NCBI GenBank assembly: GCA_013365365.1
Contig: JABVXU010000002.1
Span: 474,001 to 538,000, forward strand
Direction: 5' to 3'
Origin: Cruorifilaria tuberocauda
Taxonomy: Eukaryota > Nematoda > Chromadorea > Rhabditida > Onchocercidae
DNA length: 64,000 nucleotides
Under the pieces are notes generated by a model, which saw only the letters and a list, made by a program, of their open reading frames with translations, ran no database searches and was not told the origin of the DNA. The first letter of the stretch is position 1. The number at the start of each line of letters is the position of its first letter. Below, piece by piece: positions 27,701 through 40,344 of this stretch. The position numbers and the translations under genes were made by a program.

Positions 27701-30700
27701 CACTTTGTGGACTTCGATATCAATCAATTGTTGTCGTGACGTATTTTTTGGTACTGTCAGTCGGTGTTGATGACGTATTTATTATATTGCGTGCATGGGA
27801 TCGGACAAGTATTACAAGACCAATACCTGAACGATTAGCAATAACACTAGAGAATGCTGGGCCTTCAATTTCAATTAGGTAGTCTTTTTCTTTAAAAATC
27901 GTTTCTCTTGTTTGAATATTTGAATTAATTCTAATGCAATATAATTTGCGGCTCGTGTATAATTCATTTTCTTTTTTGATTCTTTCATTACTGCAAATTA
28001 ATTTTTAAAACTTTTTCATTGTTTCTGAAAAGAAATTACAGCTCACTAACTAATGCCTTATCATTTGGAATTGGAATCTTTTCATCAACGCCAGCTGTGC
28101 GTACATTTTCAATCTATTCATGTTTTGCTATCATTGTTTGCTATCTCTTCCAACTGATCTTATTTACTGCTATATTAGCTTTGAGCGGAAAACGTGAACG
28201 AAACAATCATCAAGCGTTATGTTGTTGCTTTAAAGCTGATCCTAGCGTAAGTTTTCTCCCTATAATTTTGATTGATAATGCAAAACTGTAATTTCACCAC
28301 TTATTTTACTGCAATTAAAATTTTTTTAAGGCACGAAATCGAGTCACTGAAAAAATATCTCATTTTCAAACTTGGCTCATTAAATTATGGTCGTCTATAA
28401 TAACAACTTGGTTTGTTAGGTAATATTTTTATTACGAAAACTGAATTTTAAAAATATAAAGATAATACGCTTTGTTACATTGATGAGTTATTCGTTTTAT
28501 TTGCAAAAGAAAAACAAAGTAGAAATAAAAGATATATTTGCATGAAAGTTTTTGCATAAATTATTTAAAAGAGTGCAATGAAGTTCAACTGACCTTTTTT
28601 TGATTAATAAATTTCTAAACCTATGAGGTCAATTTGAACTCAGCTGATTAATGACTCAATTTACAGAGTATTTCTTATACTAGTAATGGTAGTGTATTAC
28701 TATATATCTCTAATGGGAATTCTAAAGATGGAAGCTAAAATTTCGGTCGATAAGATGGCTCTTCCGGATTCATATCTTCATGATTTTCAATTTATTCTTG
28801 AAAATGCTCTTCGTAGCATGCAACCAATCACTATCTTTGTTATGAATCCAGGTGATTTAAGAGATCCCGATCGATTGCGTGGTAAGATCCTGAAATTTTT
28901 ACCATTTTATTTTTGATGCAACATTTCCAAATTGTTACTTCCAAAATGTAATAAAATTAAAAGAACAAACATAGCAAGAGGAAATAGACAAGGGCCATAA
29001 CTCTATTAATTAAACTTCTAATATATTTAATACCAAGCTGCTAGATTACAAGATATTGAAAACATGAACTAATAGGATATTTGATAGAGCATTATCACTT
29101 TTGAGAACAATCTCCGGAATTTTCCTGTTTTTTCTCATTGCCACCACTAGATGATGCCTCAGAATGAGCGTCACTAATTCATGTTCCTTAGATTAAATTT
29201 TACATTTGATCCTTTCGGTGGCTCATAAAGTACTGTTTGTTCTTTTTACAGTAATATTAGAAAATAATATGATACTCTGGTAGATATTTTAGTTAATTGA
29301 TGAATGGAAGAATTTTTCTGAGGACACTTTAAGTGAGATTTCATGTGTTTTTGAAATAGAACGCGAAGTTCATTATATCGGCAAGACATCTATATGGCAG
29401 TTAAATTTGATTCAATAAATGTGAAATACTAAAATCTATTCTGTTAGATGCAAAAGTCTAGAAATATATCCATTTTGCCTGATCAAATTTAAATTTATCA
29501 AAAATTTCCATAAAATAATCGAAAATTTTGGTAAAAACTATACCATGTCGTTGTATTTTAAATAATGATTTATAAAAAGTATAAACTTACATTTCATTTA
29601 TCTTCATTTAATTAAAAAAGTATATTCTTCACTTATCAAATTCCTCAACTTTATTCGCCATTCAGCAGTTTTTGTCAAATTTTAGAAGTAGATTGAAGTA
29701 GTGATGAATTTCAAAGTATCATCAATTTTTGTAATTGAAAAATAATCTATTCTTATAGAAAAAATTTAGGCATTAAATCTTTGGTATCAGAATATGAGCA
29801 CAGTCTTTATAGTTACGGTAATAAATCAACACTTTTCTGGCTTCAACAATATGAAGAATTCTTGGCGTAAGTTTAAATAATTGTTTTTAAATTCTTCTAA
29901 TAATTAATTTATAATGACTTTTTTCACAAAAAGTAGGAGATGAATTGAACCGACTGATCGATATTTTAAAATTATAATTTTAGATTTTATGGTGAATCAG
30001 ACGATTTCACGTATACAGACATTCCTGCATTTTTTAAATCTGCAACGTATTTCTTTCTTAGCTCATTTGTACGTATGAACGAAAGTGCTTGTAATGATAA
30101 TCAACCGGAATGCATTTCATCCTTCTTCTTTGTCACTAATTTTCATGGGGTTTGCACTTAGATAAAAATTAATCGTCTAAAATTGTAATATCATTTGCGC
30201 CTTAGATAGTTCAGTAGACATAAGTAAGATTTCTATAAAAAATTATATAAATTTATGCACTTTATAAATAAATAATTTATAAACTATTTTGATTTAATGC
30301 ATAAATTTATTTCCTATGCTCTATACTGAATATTTATATTTAAAAATAATAAAGATTTGTTCATTAATATTTCAAAAGTTTTTCAGGTTATCAAGTATGA
30401 TGAAATGATACCAGCAGTTGTTGATTGGAGACGTATAGCGGCTAAATATTCTGATTATGGTGTATATCCATATAGTGATCACACTCCCTTCGTTGACCAG
30501 GTCTCATTTCTTTCATATTGAACTTTTACATCATTATCGTAGTATTTCTGGATTATTTGTGAAAATAATATAGTTATGTAATTTATTGCGCAAATTATAT
30601 TTATACATTATATATCGTTGCTTGTTTAATAATATTATAAGCAAAGAGGTGGCCAAATAATTTTATTCGAATTCTTATTAAACTCAAATTTATATGGAAA

Positions 30701-32298
30701 ATTGAAAATAAACTCGATAAAGATATAAAATTTTTTCTTTTTTATATAAATTGAATTTATAAAAGCAATTAAGTTTATTTTATTCACAAAATTTTCGAAC
30801 AATATTTCAAATTCATATTTCGTTGAGTAATTTCATTAGAAATTTCAATTATTTAGACTGTAGCAATCAAAGGTACGATATTATGGAGTGTAATAGCAGC
30901 ATTGTGTTGTTCGGCAACAACTTGCTTCATTTTTATTCCGAATTTAATCAGTATTGGTTGTGCAGTTTTTTCGATATTTAGTATTAGCTTTGGGATATTT
31001 GGATTATTATCACATTTGGGAGTGGACTTAGATCCGATCACTATGGCTGCTCTCCTGATGTCTATTGGATTTTCAGTGGATTTCACAACTCACATTAGTT
31101 ATCATTACTACAGAACAACAGCTAAAGTGTGTTCTATTCATTTCAATTTTCAGCTTTCGATAAATTCTTTTATATCATTTTTAATAATATCTGAATGAGC
31201 GAATTTATTTATATGTATGAAAAAGAAGTACTGTCTTGGATAACAAGATCCAAGATATCTTTTTTCAAGCAAAAGGACTCTATGACTTTTTAAGTGATTC
31301 TGTAAATTAGGAATTATTGCCGGGATTTGCATAATTTTTATAACAGGATAGTCGAGGTCGACTTGAAGAAGCACTGATAATAATCGGTTGGCCAATGTTA
31401 CAAGTGGCCATTTCTACTATTGTTGCGCTGTTGCCATTGCTATTGAAGCAATCGTACTTGGCAATGGTATTCATGAAAACTGTCACAATTACCGCTCTAC
31501 TCGGTATTTTCCACAGTCTCTTCGTACTTCCAGCTTTGCTAACTACCATTAACTCATATATGCAAGGTATATCTCTATTTTCTCATAATGAATATCGTAA
31601 AATATTATTCATAATTGCGAATTAATAATATCTCTCCTCAAAATAGTGTACACTATGAATAGTGTACACACCAAAATAGTGTACACACTGAAATGATATT
31701 TATTAATTCAGAACATCAAAATATTAATCGTTTGTATTGCTAATGATCTTCATCTCCGAATCAGAAGGCATTCGTAATATTATTTTTTAAGGATCACGCA
31801 AAGAAAAAGAGAGTTGCCGCAGATTGCAAAAAGTGATTAACAAAATTAAAAATGAGGTAAGCAATGACACTGCTATCATTTTATCAATTTCCACAGGAAT
31901 TTCTTTTCAATAAAAAATGAAATATTTCTGGATAGCACTGGAAGGAAATATATTCATCCAATTTCAAGTTTTCTTATCAGTTATCACTAATTATGCTTCG
32001 AGAATTTGCAATAGTTTTAACTACTTTTTTCGAAATATGTTTTAAAGGACAAAATAAAAATGCAATGAAAAAAGATAGCTCAAGAAAATATAATTTTTCT
32101 GGATTTCAGATAAAGAAAATACAATATAAGAATGTAGTGACACAGATAAGTGACGATAAGAAGGTAAAAGATGCAAAAATATCACCGATCTCAAAGCTAG
32201 ACATTATTAGCACCTCGCCCGAAGCATATATTCACAAAATACAACTTGGTAGAGCCCTATCATCTCAAATGTCAATCGGTGATAAAAACATTTCATAG
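24770..32298 (+). CDS. Patched-related membrane protein with sterol-sensing domain (15 exons, 898 aa)
   Basis: Member of the nematode-expanded PTR family (RND superfamily), linked in C. elegans to moulting, membrane traffic and sterol handling. Exons: 24770-25000, 25486-25765, 26280-26446, 27096-27217, 27612-27878, 28042-28246, 28331-28419, 28667-28881, 29770-29866, 29984-30149, 30387-30500, 30857-31126, 31347-31566, 31792-31856, 32110-32298; all phases close. TM1 at about residues 20-40 is followed by EVNNVRTEYSP, the typical PTR start of the first ectodomain. TM2-TM6 form the sterol-sensing domain with GVDDVF at 318-323. TM7 opens exon 8, a second ectodomain follows, and TM8-TM12 carry GFSVDF at 722-727. 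Length and 2x6 TM layout match the family. The tail after TM12 (about residues 814-898) is basic and cytoplasmic. ATG 24770 is used; 24776 is an alternative. Which ptr ortholog this is cannot be told by eye. Confidence 0.9.
31641..31690. repeat. Three short repeats built on palindromic GTGTACAC
   Basis: Within intron 13 of the ptr gene, AATAGTGTACAC occurs three times at about 15-18 nt spacing. The core GTGTACAC is self-complementary, so each copy could be a small hairpin or a dimeric protein-binding site. Confidence 0.6.
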
Positions 32299-34661
32299 AA
32301 TTTCGTACTTTATGCAATTTTAATATCGAATGCCTCTCTGTTACTTCAAATCAATTGTCGATCTTGTCACGAAAATTTGATTTCTACCCGAGCTTAATCC
32401 TTCTAATGCATTTATTTATTTATTTTCCTCAAATTTCACTGAATATTAAGTCTGTTAACAAAATTTCAAAATGCTTTAAAAAGCGAGCAGCGAGAAAAAT
32501 ATTCACACATTTCATTATTTTCTTAAATTTAAATCCTGTATGCAGGTATTTCTTTTTAATAAGGCCGATTACTCTGGAGATCTCTGTTTCATGTTGTATT
32601 GAAGAACAGCTTGCAATTTATGAGTTATAATCATTGTTGATTGGGACATCACTAATGTTTATGAAAGCGTTGATATCTCGTCGCAATTAGGAATTTTGCA
32701 GAAAGATAATTAGGCGATTCTTCAAACTTCTTTAAAATATGCAAAATTTTTGGAATTTCCATCAATTCTTATGTCTTTTTCAATTTACAAGAAATACCTG
32801 AAAGAAACGAAAGAAATTCAACTGTTTAAATTTTCATATTTCTTTCACATTTAAGAAATTTGCACATTTATGAGTTACAATTCTTTTTGATGTGCCCGAT
32901 GGGCAAATATTTCTTAAAGTTTTCAAGATTCCAGCTATATTTCCTGATAAAAACGGAAACTATTAGGCAAGATTTCATAAATTTTTATAACGTAAACAAA
33001 TGAAGTTCGATATATACTGACCTTCGCTGTTTTCGTTTATTTTGACTACAGAAAGTGGGAAAACAGCAAATAGTTGCATCGGTGCGGACATACAGAAATT
33101 TTCCAGTAGAAAGTTATGACCCCACAATGACCTTTGCAATTTCGTTTTTAATATACTTACTTCATTCTACGACTGAACATTGAAATAAATCGAAATGCTT
33201 ATTTATACAATTGATCAATTTCTTTAAGTCCTGCATGCATTCATGATAGGCGAAATGCACTTCTTTCAAAAAACAATTTATCTCATTCATATGCTTATTA
33301 TGTCACTGTATTGGTCAGTTTTATGATTAACTGCTCCGATTGGGTGCGTGATATTTATCTGAGCTGTTATCCAAATTATCAAAATTGACAACAGATATTT
33401 GTGGTAGCCAATTTGATTTCCATTTCTAAAAAATTTTTTCCGTTAGAGTTAAATTCTAACCAACTTACTTATACAAATGAAAGAAGTTGTTGATGCTATC
33501 TTGTTCATTTGAGGCCTGTAATGGATTCTATGTTTACTTATTAATGTACAATCCTTTCATTTTCAAATTTCATTCGAATAAAATCTATTTTTCTCCGATA
33601 TGATATCCTTGTTTCACATTCACTTTCCTGAAATAAGCAAAATTTGATAGGCAATAGAACACGGCTCCAACTTGTCCATCCTATTTTTTCGAAAGCTTTC
33701 ACTAATGCTCAATGATTAACCGATATCTGTCAGAAGTCCTGAACATCTTAAGATTTCATAATTTCACAGCGTCCCATTCTGCGTCTTATTTCGCCCTTTG
33801 AGTTGGGAGTTCCGTTTCGGCGGAGGTTGGAATCGGAGAGAGGTTTATGGCCATAGTGGTAAAAGTATATCTTGGTAGTACCGAAACATCATCAAGAAGC
33901 ATGCAGATAAAATATGTCTAAGTCAGGTTGTAATGGAGAATGAACCAAATTCGGTTGATTTAAACTTTGTAACAGAATTTATAAATGCTACAGTTGTTGT
34001 GCACATGATAAAAAGTAATATTGATTGATGAAAATTCGTAATTTAGCGGTTATCCTTTGCAGTGGGTGTGATTTGATATAAACAGCGGAATGCAACTGGA
34101 GCTAGTCAGAAATGCTCTCTGAATTGATCATTTCCTCTACATTGCTATTAAATGCTTTCACTGTTATAAATTTCAAACTGTAAGAATTTTTAACTGTATT
34201 TGTATGTCATTGTTGTAGTAATATATATATCAGTAACAAACCAGTTTCATTTATTACTTTAAATTTCATATAGCTTGCTATGATTTCTCTCTTTTCAAGT
34301 AGTTTTATATTTATTTCAGATCTAAAGCAAATCATTTCGATTCCTTTGCAATTATTGAAGGTGAAGATCGTTCAGTCGCAAATCGATTACGGGATTTCCT
34401 ACGATCATTGCGTAGTTTTCGAATATTCATCGCTTTGTGGAATATTTTCATCATTTCTCTGATGTTTGTGTAAGTATTGTACTGAGATTTTGATAATTTT
34501 TTATGAAATTGATGAAAGTTCATTTTGCTAGCTAAATTGAGACCTTTCAGGAGCACGACAAGTTTCTTAAAGTAGGAAGAGGAAGAAATTGTTATGAACC
34601 ACGAATTATATATATATGATTCCAGTATTTTTTTAGGTTTTTCTCACACTAAAAAAGTACG
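32299..34661. other. Spacer between ptr and cogc-4
   Basis: 2.4 kb between two plus-strand genes. Most is AT-rich. At about 33771-33960 a GC-richer patch has no recognisable product in any frame. A TTTTTTTTAG acceptor ending at 34636 sits 25 nt before the cogc-4 start. Confidence 0.5.
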
Positions 34662-37600
34662 ATGAATATCCACGGTGATGTTTCTACGATTTTTGCTACT
34701 GGAACATGCAACAAACGGGGCCAGATGAGAATATTTGGCGGTCAGTACTTCAATTTTTAGTTATTGCTTCATTTTCTTCGGAGTTCTGAAATTCAATTAA
34801 TTTCAAACGCTTTTTGGTTGAAAGAAGATTTGATAAATACAATTAAGCAAAAACATTCAAAATTAATAATTCAAGATGTACGAAATCGCAGATAAGAAAG
34901 AATCTTTTCAATTGATTTATATTAAAAAGTAAGAATATTTTATTTTAGTCAGCGTTCCAAGTGGTGCATTGCGATCGCAACCGAAACGATCAGAAGATCT
35001 TCAGTTTGACTTCGATGATACACTGTCCAATTTGAGGTATAAATCCTCATTAGATTTTTTATTTTTCCTCTGTAAAGCTCTAAGGTCTATGCAGTACATG
35101 CTCTTTTGCAGAGGACAAATGGCAGCAAGAGTAAAAGAAGAAGAAGCACTGATTAGAAGCTTAGATGAAATGATGCATAAGGCTTCCGTTAATGAAAGTA
35201 CTGATTTTTCGATTTTTTTTTGGCTATATTTTTTGAGACTTTCTGAACAATTTAAGTTTTATTTTAGTGGAAGTTACAACGGATTCAAACATTTCTTCAC
35301 CATTTAATCTGGCAGTTACACGTCTCAAGAATCAAATAACATTAGTTGAATCTGATACCAAACAGCTTGCTAGTAAGCTGAAAACGATTTCTGGCTTAGC
35401 AGACAGCATTTCAAGCAAGGTAATTTAACTCATTTTATCGTGATTATCATTTAAGAAAGTAAAAAGACTTAAGTAGATAAGAAAGAGATGACAGTTTGCT
35501 GATTTTTAATAATTCTGTGCTTATTTGCTGAAATAAATTTTAATGTTTTTTATCTCTGTCTTGCTAAAAAAATTTTTTAATTCAGCTCATAGTTTGGGAG
35601 TATCACCGTCAGTTTTAGGTCTTGGCGCTAGATATTGCAAAGGGCCGAGTAGTTGAATGCTTACAGCGAGTAAGTGATTTAATGGATTTGCGTACTTGTG
35701 CTGACGGTGTACGTTCTGCGATAGATCAAGAGGATTATGAATTGGCTTGTAGACACATCCATAAGTTTTTGGCGCTGGATACAACAATATTTCAAATGAA
35801 AGATCACGAAGAAGTAAAGGGTGAGCAATCACAAAATAAAGTAAGTATCATAAATTATCATTTTTCATATGCTGAAAGTAATTTTTTTAAATCAACTGTA
35901 GGCCAATCAATGGGGAAAAGTTACGAAATCTTGCGCGAAGCAGCTAATGAAATGAAATCAATAATCGAAAAACGCTTCGATCAAGTGACTTCATCATTAT
36001 TTCCATTATTTTCATTCCTTGATTAGTCATATGCACAAATTAATAAATTAGTAAAACAATATTAATAAAATTTAAAATCTAGTAAAAAAATTTTTTGGTA
36101 TTTTCTGGATGCCTCATCTTTATGTATTACTTATCTTTTATAATGATCACATTCTTTGAAGTCTTCGTTATTTCACGCTTTTAGTAATTTTCCTTTTTTT
36201 CATCTTCATTTTCACCAACCATTTTAGGCTGTTGTAGACAACGACGTCGCTTCGATTCAAAGATTTTTTAAATTGTTTCCATTGCTTAATGACCATACGA
36301 AAGGTATTAAACGAATTGGAGACTACCTTTGTGCTGAGATTCATCAATTTGCGGAGCGAAATTATAAAGTGAGTTATAATTTTCAATGTGTCGTAAATAA
36401 AGCTTTCCTAATGGTTTTTTTTCTTATATCTCATGTGAGGTGAATATTCAAGATCGAAGATTCTATTTACTTGAAGTTCATTAGGATTTGCAGTGTCTGT
36501 TGTCTTTTATTTTCGATAAGGGATTGTTTTGATTTGAAAAATCGTTATTCGTTTCTCATTTTCTCTTCAAGTGTTCTGTGCAAAAGTTGATTTAAAATAA
36601 TTTTGAGTGCTTATTGGAAAAATAGCATAATTTAGTCTGTACAGTCATAAATTTTTTCAACTTCTTTTTCTGTTTAATTTGTGATCTCTTTTGAAGGTAA
36701 TGCTGGCAGGTGGCACCGATGATAAGAGAATAAGCGTGCTTTATGCGGATGCATTGACAATGCTTTTTGAAGGTAAATTCGAAATTGGATTTATCTAGTT
36801 GTTTATCATAATGCAGGTTGTAATAATCAGTGAAGTTTCAGGAATAGCTCGTGAGATACAAGTATATGAACCACTGATTTATTCCTCATATGGTCCGGAT
36901 AAGTTGCTGTCATTGATTGAAATACTGCAGGTTGATAAATGTTTTTTGTTCTTATTCTGAGTTTCATTCTTTTAAAAATCTTTCAAAGTCAAAAAAAATT
37001 AATAGTAAAACATGGAGAATAATGAGGATAAGTTTAAAGAATTGACCGTTTTAGAAGGAGTGCGACAAAGAAGCTGAACGGATAATCGATGCATTCATCA
37101 AGAACAGACAGTTTGATAACAAAGCAAAAATGGTTGAGAACATAAGAAGAAACCCGGATAAGCACGTATCAGGTTAACACATTGTGCCTAAAATCATAGA
37201 AGTTTTCAAAATTTTCATAGTTATTGGAAATATTTGTATTGGGTTGAAAGACTATCGTTTATCAGACACTCATGTCATGATTTATTAATTTTTTCGATGT
37301 AAATCGTGAGAAAAAAATTGAACTAATTTCCCAAATATCTACGTGTTGCTTTTTATTCACCCTTTTTATTAGAACTTTGACAGTCTTTTTTATCTCAGAT
37401 AAAATCGACGCCTTAGAATTGGATGTGCTGTTGTCCGAAGTAACAATGATGCATACTAGAGCCCATCTTTATTGGCGGTATCTTAGAAGACGACTGAATA
37501 TGGCAAATATTAAAACAGATGAGCAGGTATTCTAGTTATAAATTCGGACAGAGACTGACTCTTTGTTGCAATTTTAAAAATAGTATTTTCTTCTATAGAT

Positions 37601-40344
37601 TTTGGAGAGATTTTTGTTTCTTGTCAGAGCGATCCCGTAAATGTTAGAACTCATTTTTTGGGAGCATATTCACAAAAATAATTAAAAATTGAAATAATTT
37701 CAGTGAAGTTTTTTTGAAGCATTCAAGTAAAATTTTTCTAGCTGCAGGAATTAAGTGAAGATAAGATGAATAATGAAAATAAACGGCTTTCGAAGGAAGC
37801 TAGAGCAACGCAAAAACGTGAAAGAAGCAATAAATTGGATGATTTAGTTCTGCGGTCTGTTGTTGGCACAAGAATGCAGGTATTTGTTGAAAAAAACCTT
37901 ACTGTGTTTTTGCTAAATCATATGATAGCGAATATTCTATAATAATTGAACTGTTTGAAAACCTTTCGAGTCTTAGGAACTATTGGGTCAGTATATTCTC
38001 ATGGAACAATTTTATATGACGGAATCGGTTGCAAAGGCAATAACTATTGATTTAAAAGAAGAAGACAGCTTAACGAGGTATAACAGTATTTACCGAAATT
38101 GAGTTATTTTTTCTCCTACTGTTATAAAATCGATGCATTAACTAATAATTTGTCATTATGTTATGCTTTATGCTTGAATACGGCGTCGCAATATATCTTC
38201 GTATTTCTAATCGTTGTATATTTATGAGATTGTACGACTAATGACTTATAGGCTTCTGCTTATTCATGCAGAATCCATTCCTAGCAAATTCGAATGATAA
38301 AATGAAAATTTTAGGGAAGATCTGGAACTTTAACTAGAAGATAATTTCAGCTCTATGCTTGATGATGTGTTTTTCCTTATTCGTAAATGTGTGCGTCGTT
38401 CTCTTAGTTCATCATCAGTGGATTGCACATGTGCTGTGTTAAATAATGGCGTTACAGCTTTAGAAACAGATTTTCTGAAATATATATTACAAGGTATCAG
38501 GGTAAGTGTTCTTGAAAGGCAGTATAATTTCTTTTCGTGTTTTGTCCTTTAACTTTCAAAGTCATCCTATGACTTAAAAAAAACATTTTGATCAAATGTG
38601 ATGTTCAGAGTGGTTATCCCGGCGGGGGTTGGACGACCGAAGCATATCAAACGGCGCAAACAGCGTATAATGTTATACAACATGGAAAAATAGTAACGGA
38701 TTCTGGACCCGAGAAGCTGAAAGAAGTAAGCTTTCATAAGGTTTGATGTATGAGTGTAAATAAATTTTCATCTCGTAAATGAAATTTCTTACGAGCTCTC
38801 TTGCATGACTTACCTATATTTGAAAATAATTACTGTGTATGTCGCAAGGAACTAGTTAAATTTAAGCTTGCTCGATGCTTTGCTATCATTAGTGTTCGAT
38901 GTGTTTGAGCATTAAAAAAAATTTTTTGTCATAAAGAATTTGAACACGCGAAGCAGTTCAAAATCTCAAAAACACAACTCACCAATAACAATTTACCGTT
39001 TCAATGCAATTTATTCTTTCAGGTTTTCTTGACTGCGTTAAACAATGTTCGTGCATCTGCTGCATATACGAAAACATTGAAAAAAGGGTTAATAGAAGAT
39101 TTTGAAAAGCACCTAACCGAGGTATGGAATTCTTCATTTTTCCGCAGTGTAGATCTTTGGAAAGTTTGGGTCGAGCAATTATAAAAATTTAGCAAGTGCT
39201 GAGTAAGGAAATCGATTTTTCGTTGGTTTCTTCATGTTTAGTCGTTTTTTCAGGTGAATGAACTTGAGAAAGGCAAGCTGGAAAATGCGGTGAGTCAGCT
39301 TGACGATTTAGTGCGAAAATTCGATAGTTCTGCAAATATTGGTGTTGATAAATTGTGCGCAGCTGCATTTCGACCTAAATTGAAACCCGTGTACTTTCTT
39401 CCTTATTTTTTGCTCTAGGCAAATGGAAAATTTTCGAGTAGGGTAGATTTGGATTTTAATTTCTTATTGGAAATTAAAAATCGAAAATTTTCCCATCGCA
39501 TTCTGGAAACTATTTAATTAGAAAGGCAAAATACAAAATTTAGCGTGGAGCTCTATCTGAGTGTTACTCATACGCCTTCTGATGGTGAATTCGCTGATTT
39601 TGAAGTGGAGGACCCGTTCATAGATAATTTTATCGCAACACTTGATCGTCAGTTAGCAATTTTCGAGCCGTTGCTTGTTCCTGTTAATTATCAGGTAATA
39701 TTCTATAATTGTTTTGTAATGGATCTGGATTTAGCTAAGATTTTATGAAAGCTTGGGATTTGGGACTAAAGTATTTTCCTGAAATTTGATCACAGAAAAA
39801 TAATTGAAGGAATTATTGGTAGCGATTTGTGGTGAAGTTTCCATGCAGTTCGAGCGTGTGATAATGAAAAGCGTTTATAATCGACTTGGTGGCTTACAAC
39901 TTGACAAAGATTTTCGTTCTCTGAGTTCATATCTTACTAATATTGCCGGTTGGGTTGTGCGTGAAAAATGTGCTAGGTTATCTCAGGTATCTATCTTGTT
40001 TATCATCCAATTAATAGAATTGTCACGTTGTTTGGAATCCTTATTAATATAGTTGAATTTTCGTATTAGAATGGGATATTGGGGCTTAGATGGAAAAACT
40101 TCTTAAAATAGTTGTGATTATATAATTTTTTAATGATTTTGATTAAAGTAGCTTTGACAGAAGGTTAAACTTTCATGCATTTTAGATAGTGTCCATAATA
40201 AATGTAGACAGTGTTGGGGAGGCAGAAGAGTGCTTCAATCAGTTACAGCATCATAATCTTATGCTAACAAGCGATGAAGCGGTGAAAGTCCTCGCGTTGC
40301 GAATCGATCTCCCATCCGATGCCATTAAAAATGCTTCATTTTGA
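34662..40344 (+). CDS. cogc-4: Conserved oligomeric Golgi complex subunit 4 (20 exons, 823 aa)
   Basis: Lobe A subunit of the COG tether, needed for retrograde intra-Golgi vesicle capture and glycosylation-enzyme sorting. Exons: 34662-34740, 34949-35036, 35112-35197, 35268-35419, 35619-35820, 35902-35984, 36228-36368, 36697-36772, 36842-36930, 37055-37172, 37399-37526, 37742-37879, 37977-38077, 38351-38501, 38609-38725, 39023-39121, 39254-39390, 39544-39694, 39810-39986, 40186-40344. All phases close, and the length is near human COG4 (about 789). Diagnostic blocks: a coiled-coil N terminus, ALDIAKGRVVECLQRV (human QLDLAKNRL), FFKLFPLL, MLDDVFFLIRKCVRRSLSSSS, YNRLGGLQLDKDFRSL and the C-terminal KVLALRIDL. 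The first exon is less certain because it has no homology signal; it is chosen because it supplies the only in-phase ATG behind a good acceptor. Exon 12 has tandem acceptors 6 nt apart. Confidence 0.92.
35037..35111 (+). other. Stop-free 75-nt intron in cogc-4
   Basis: Intron 2 is exactly 25 codons long and has no stop in the coding frame, so retention would insert 25 hydrophobic-rich residues without breaking the protein. Its donor GTATAA is weak and its acceptor TTTTGCAG strong. Conserved COG4 alignment does not call for the insert. Confidence 0.6.

Noticed and set aside
35821..35840. GTAAGT after 35840 as the donor of cogc-4 exon 5
   Set aside because: It looks stronger, but only the GTGAGC donor after 35820 keeps the frame into the next conserved exon (KGQSMGKSYE).
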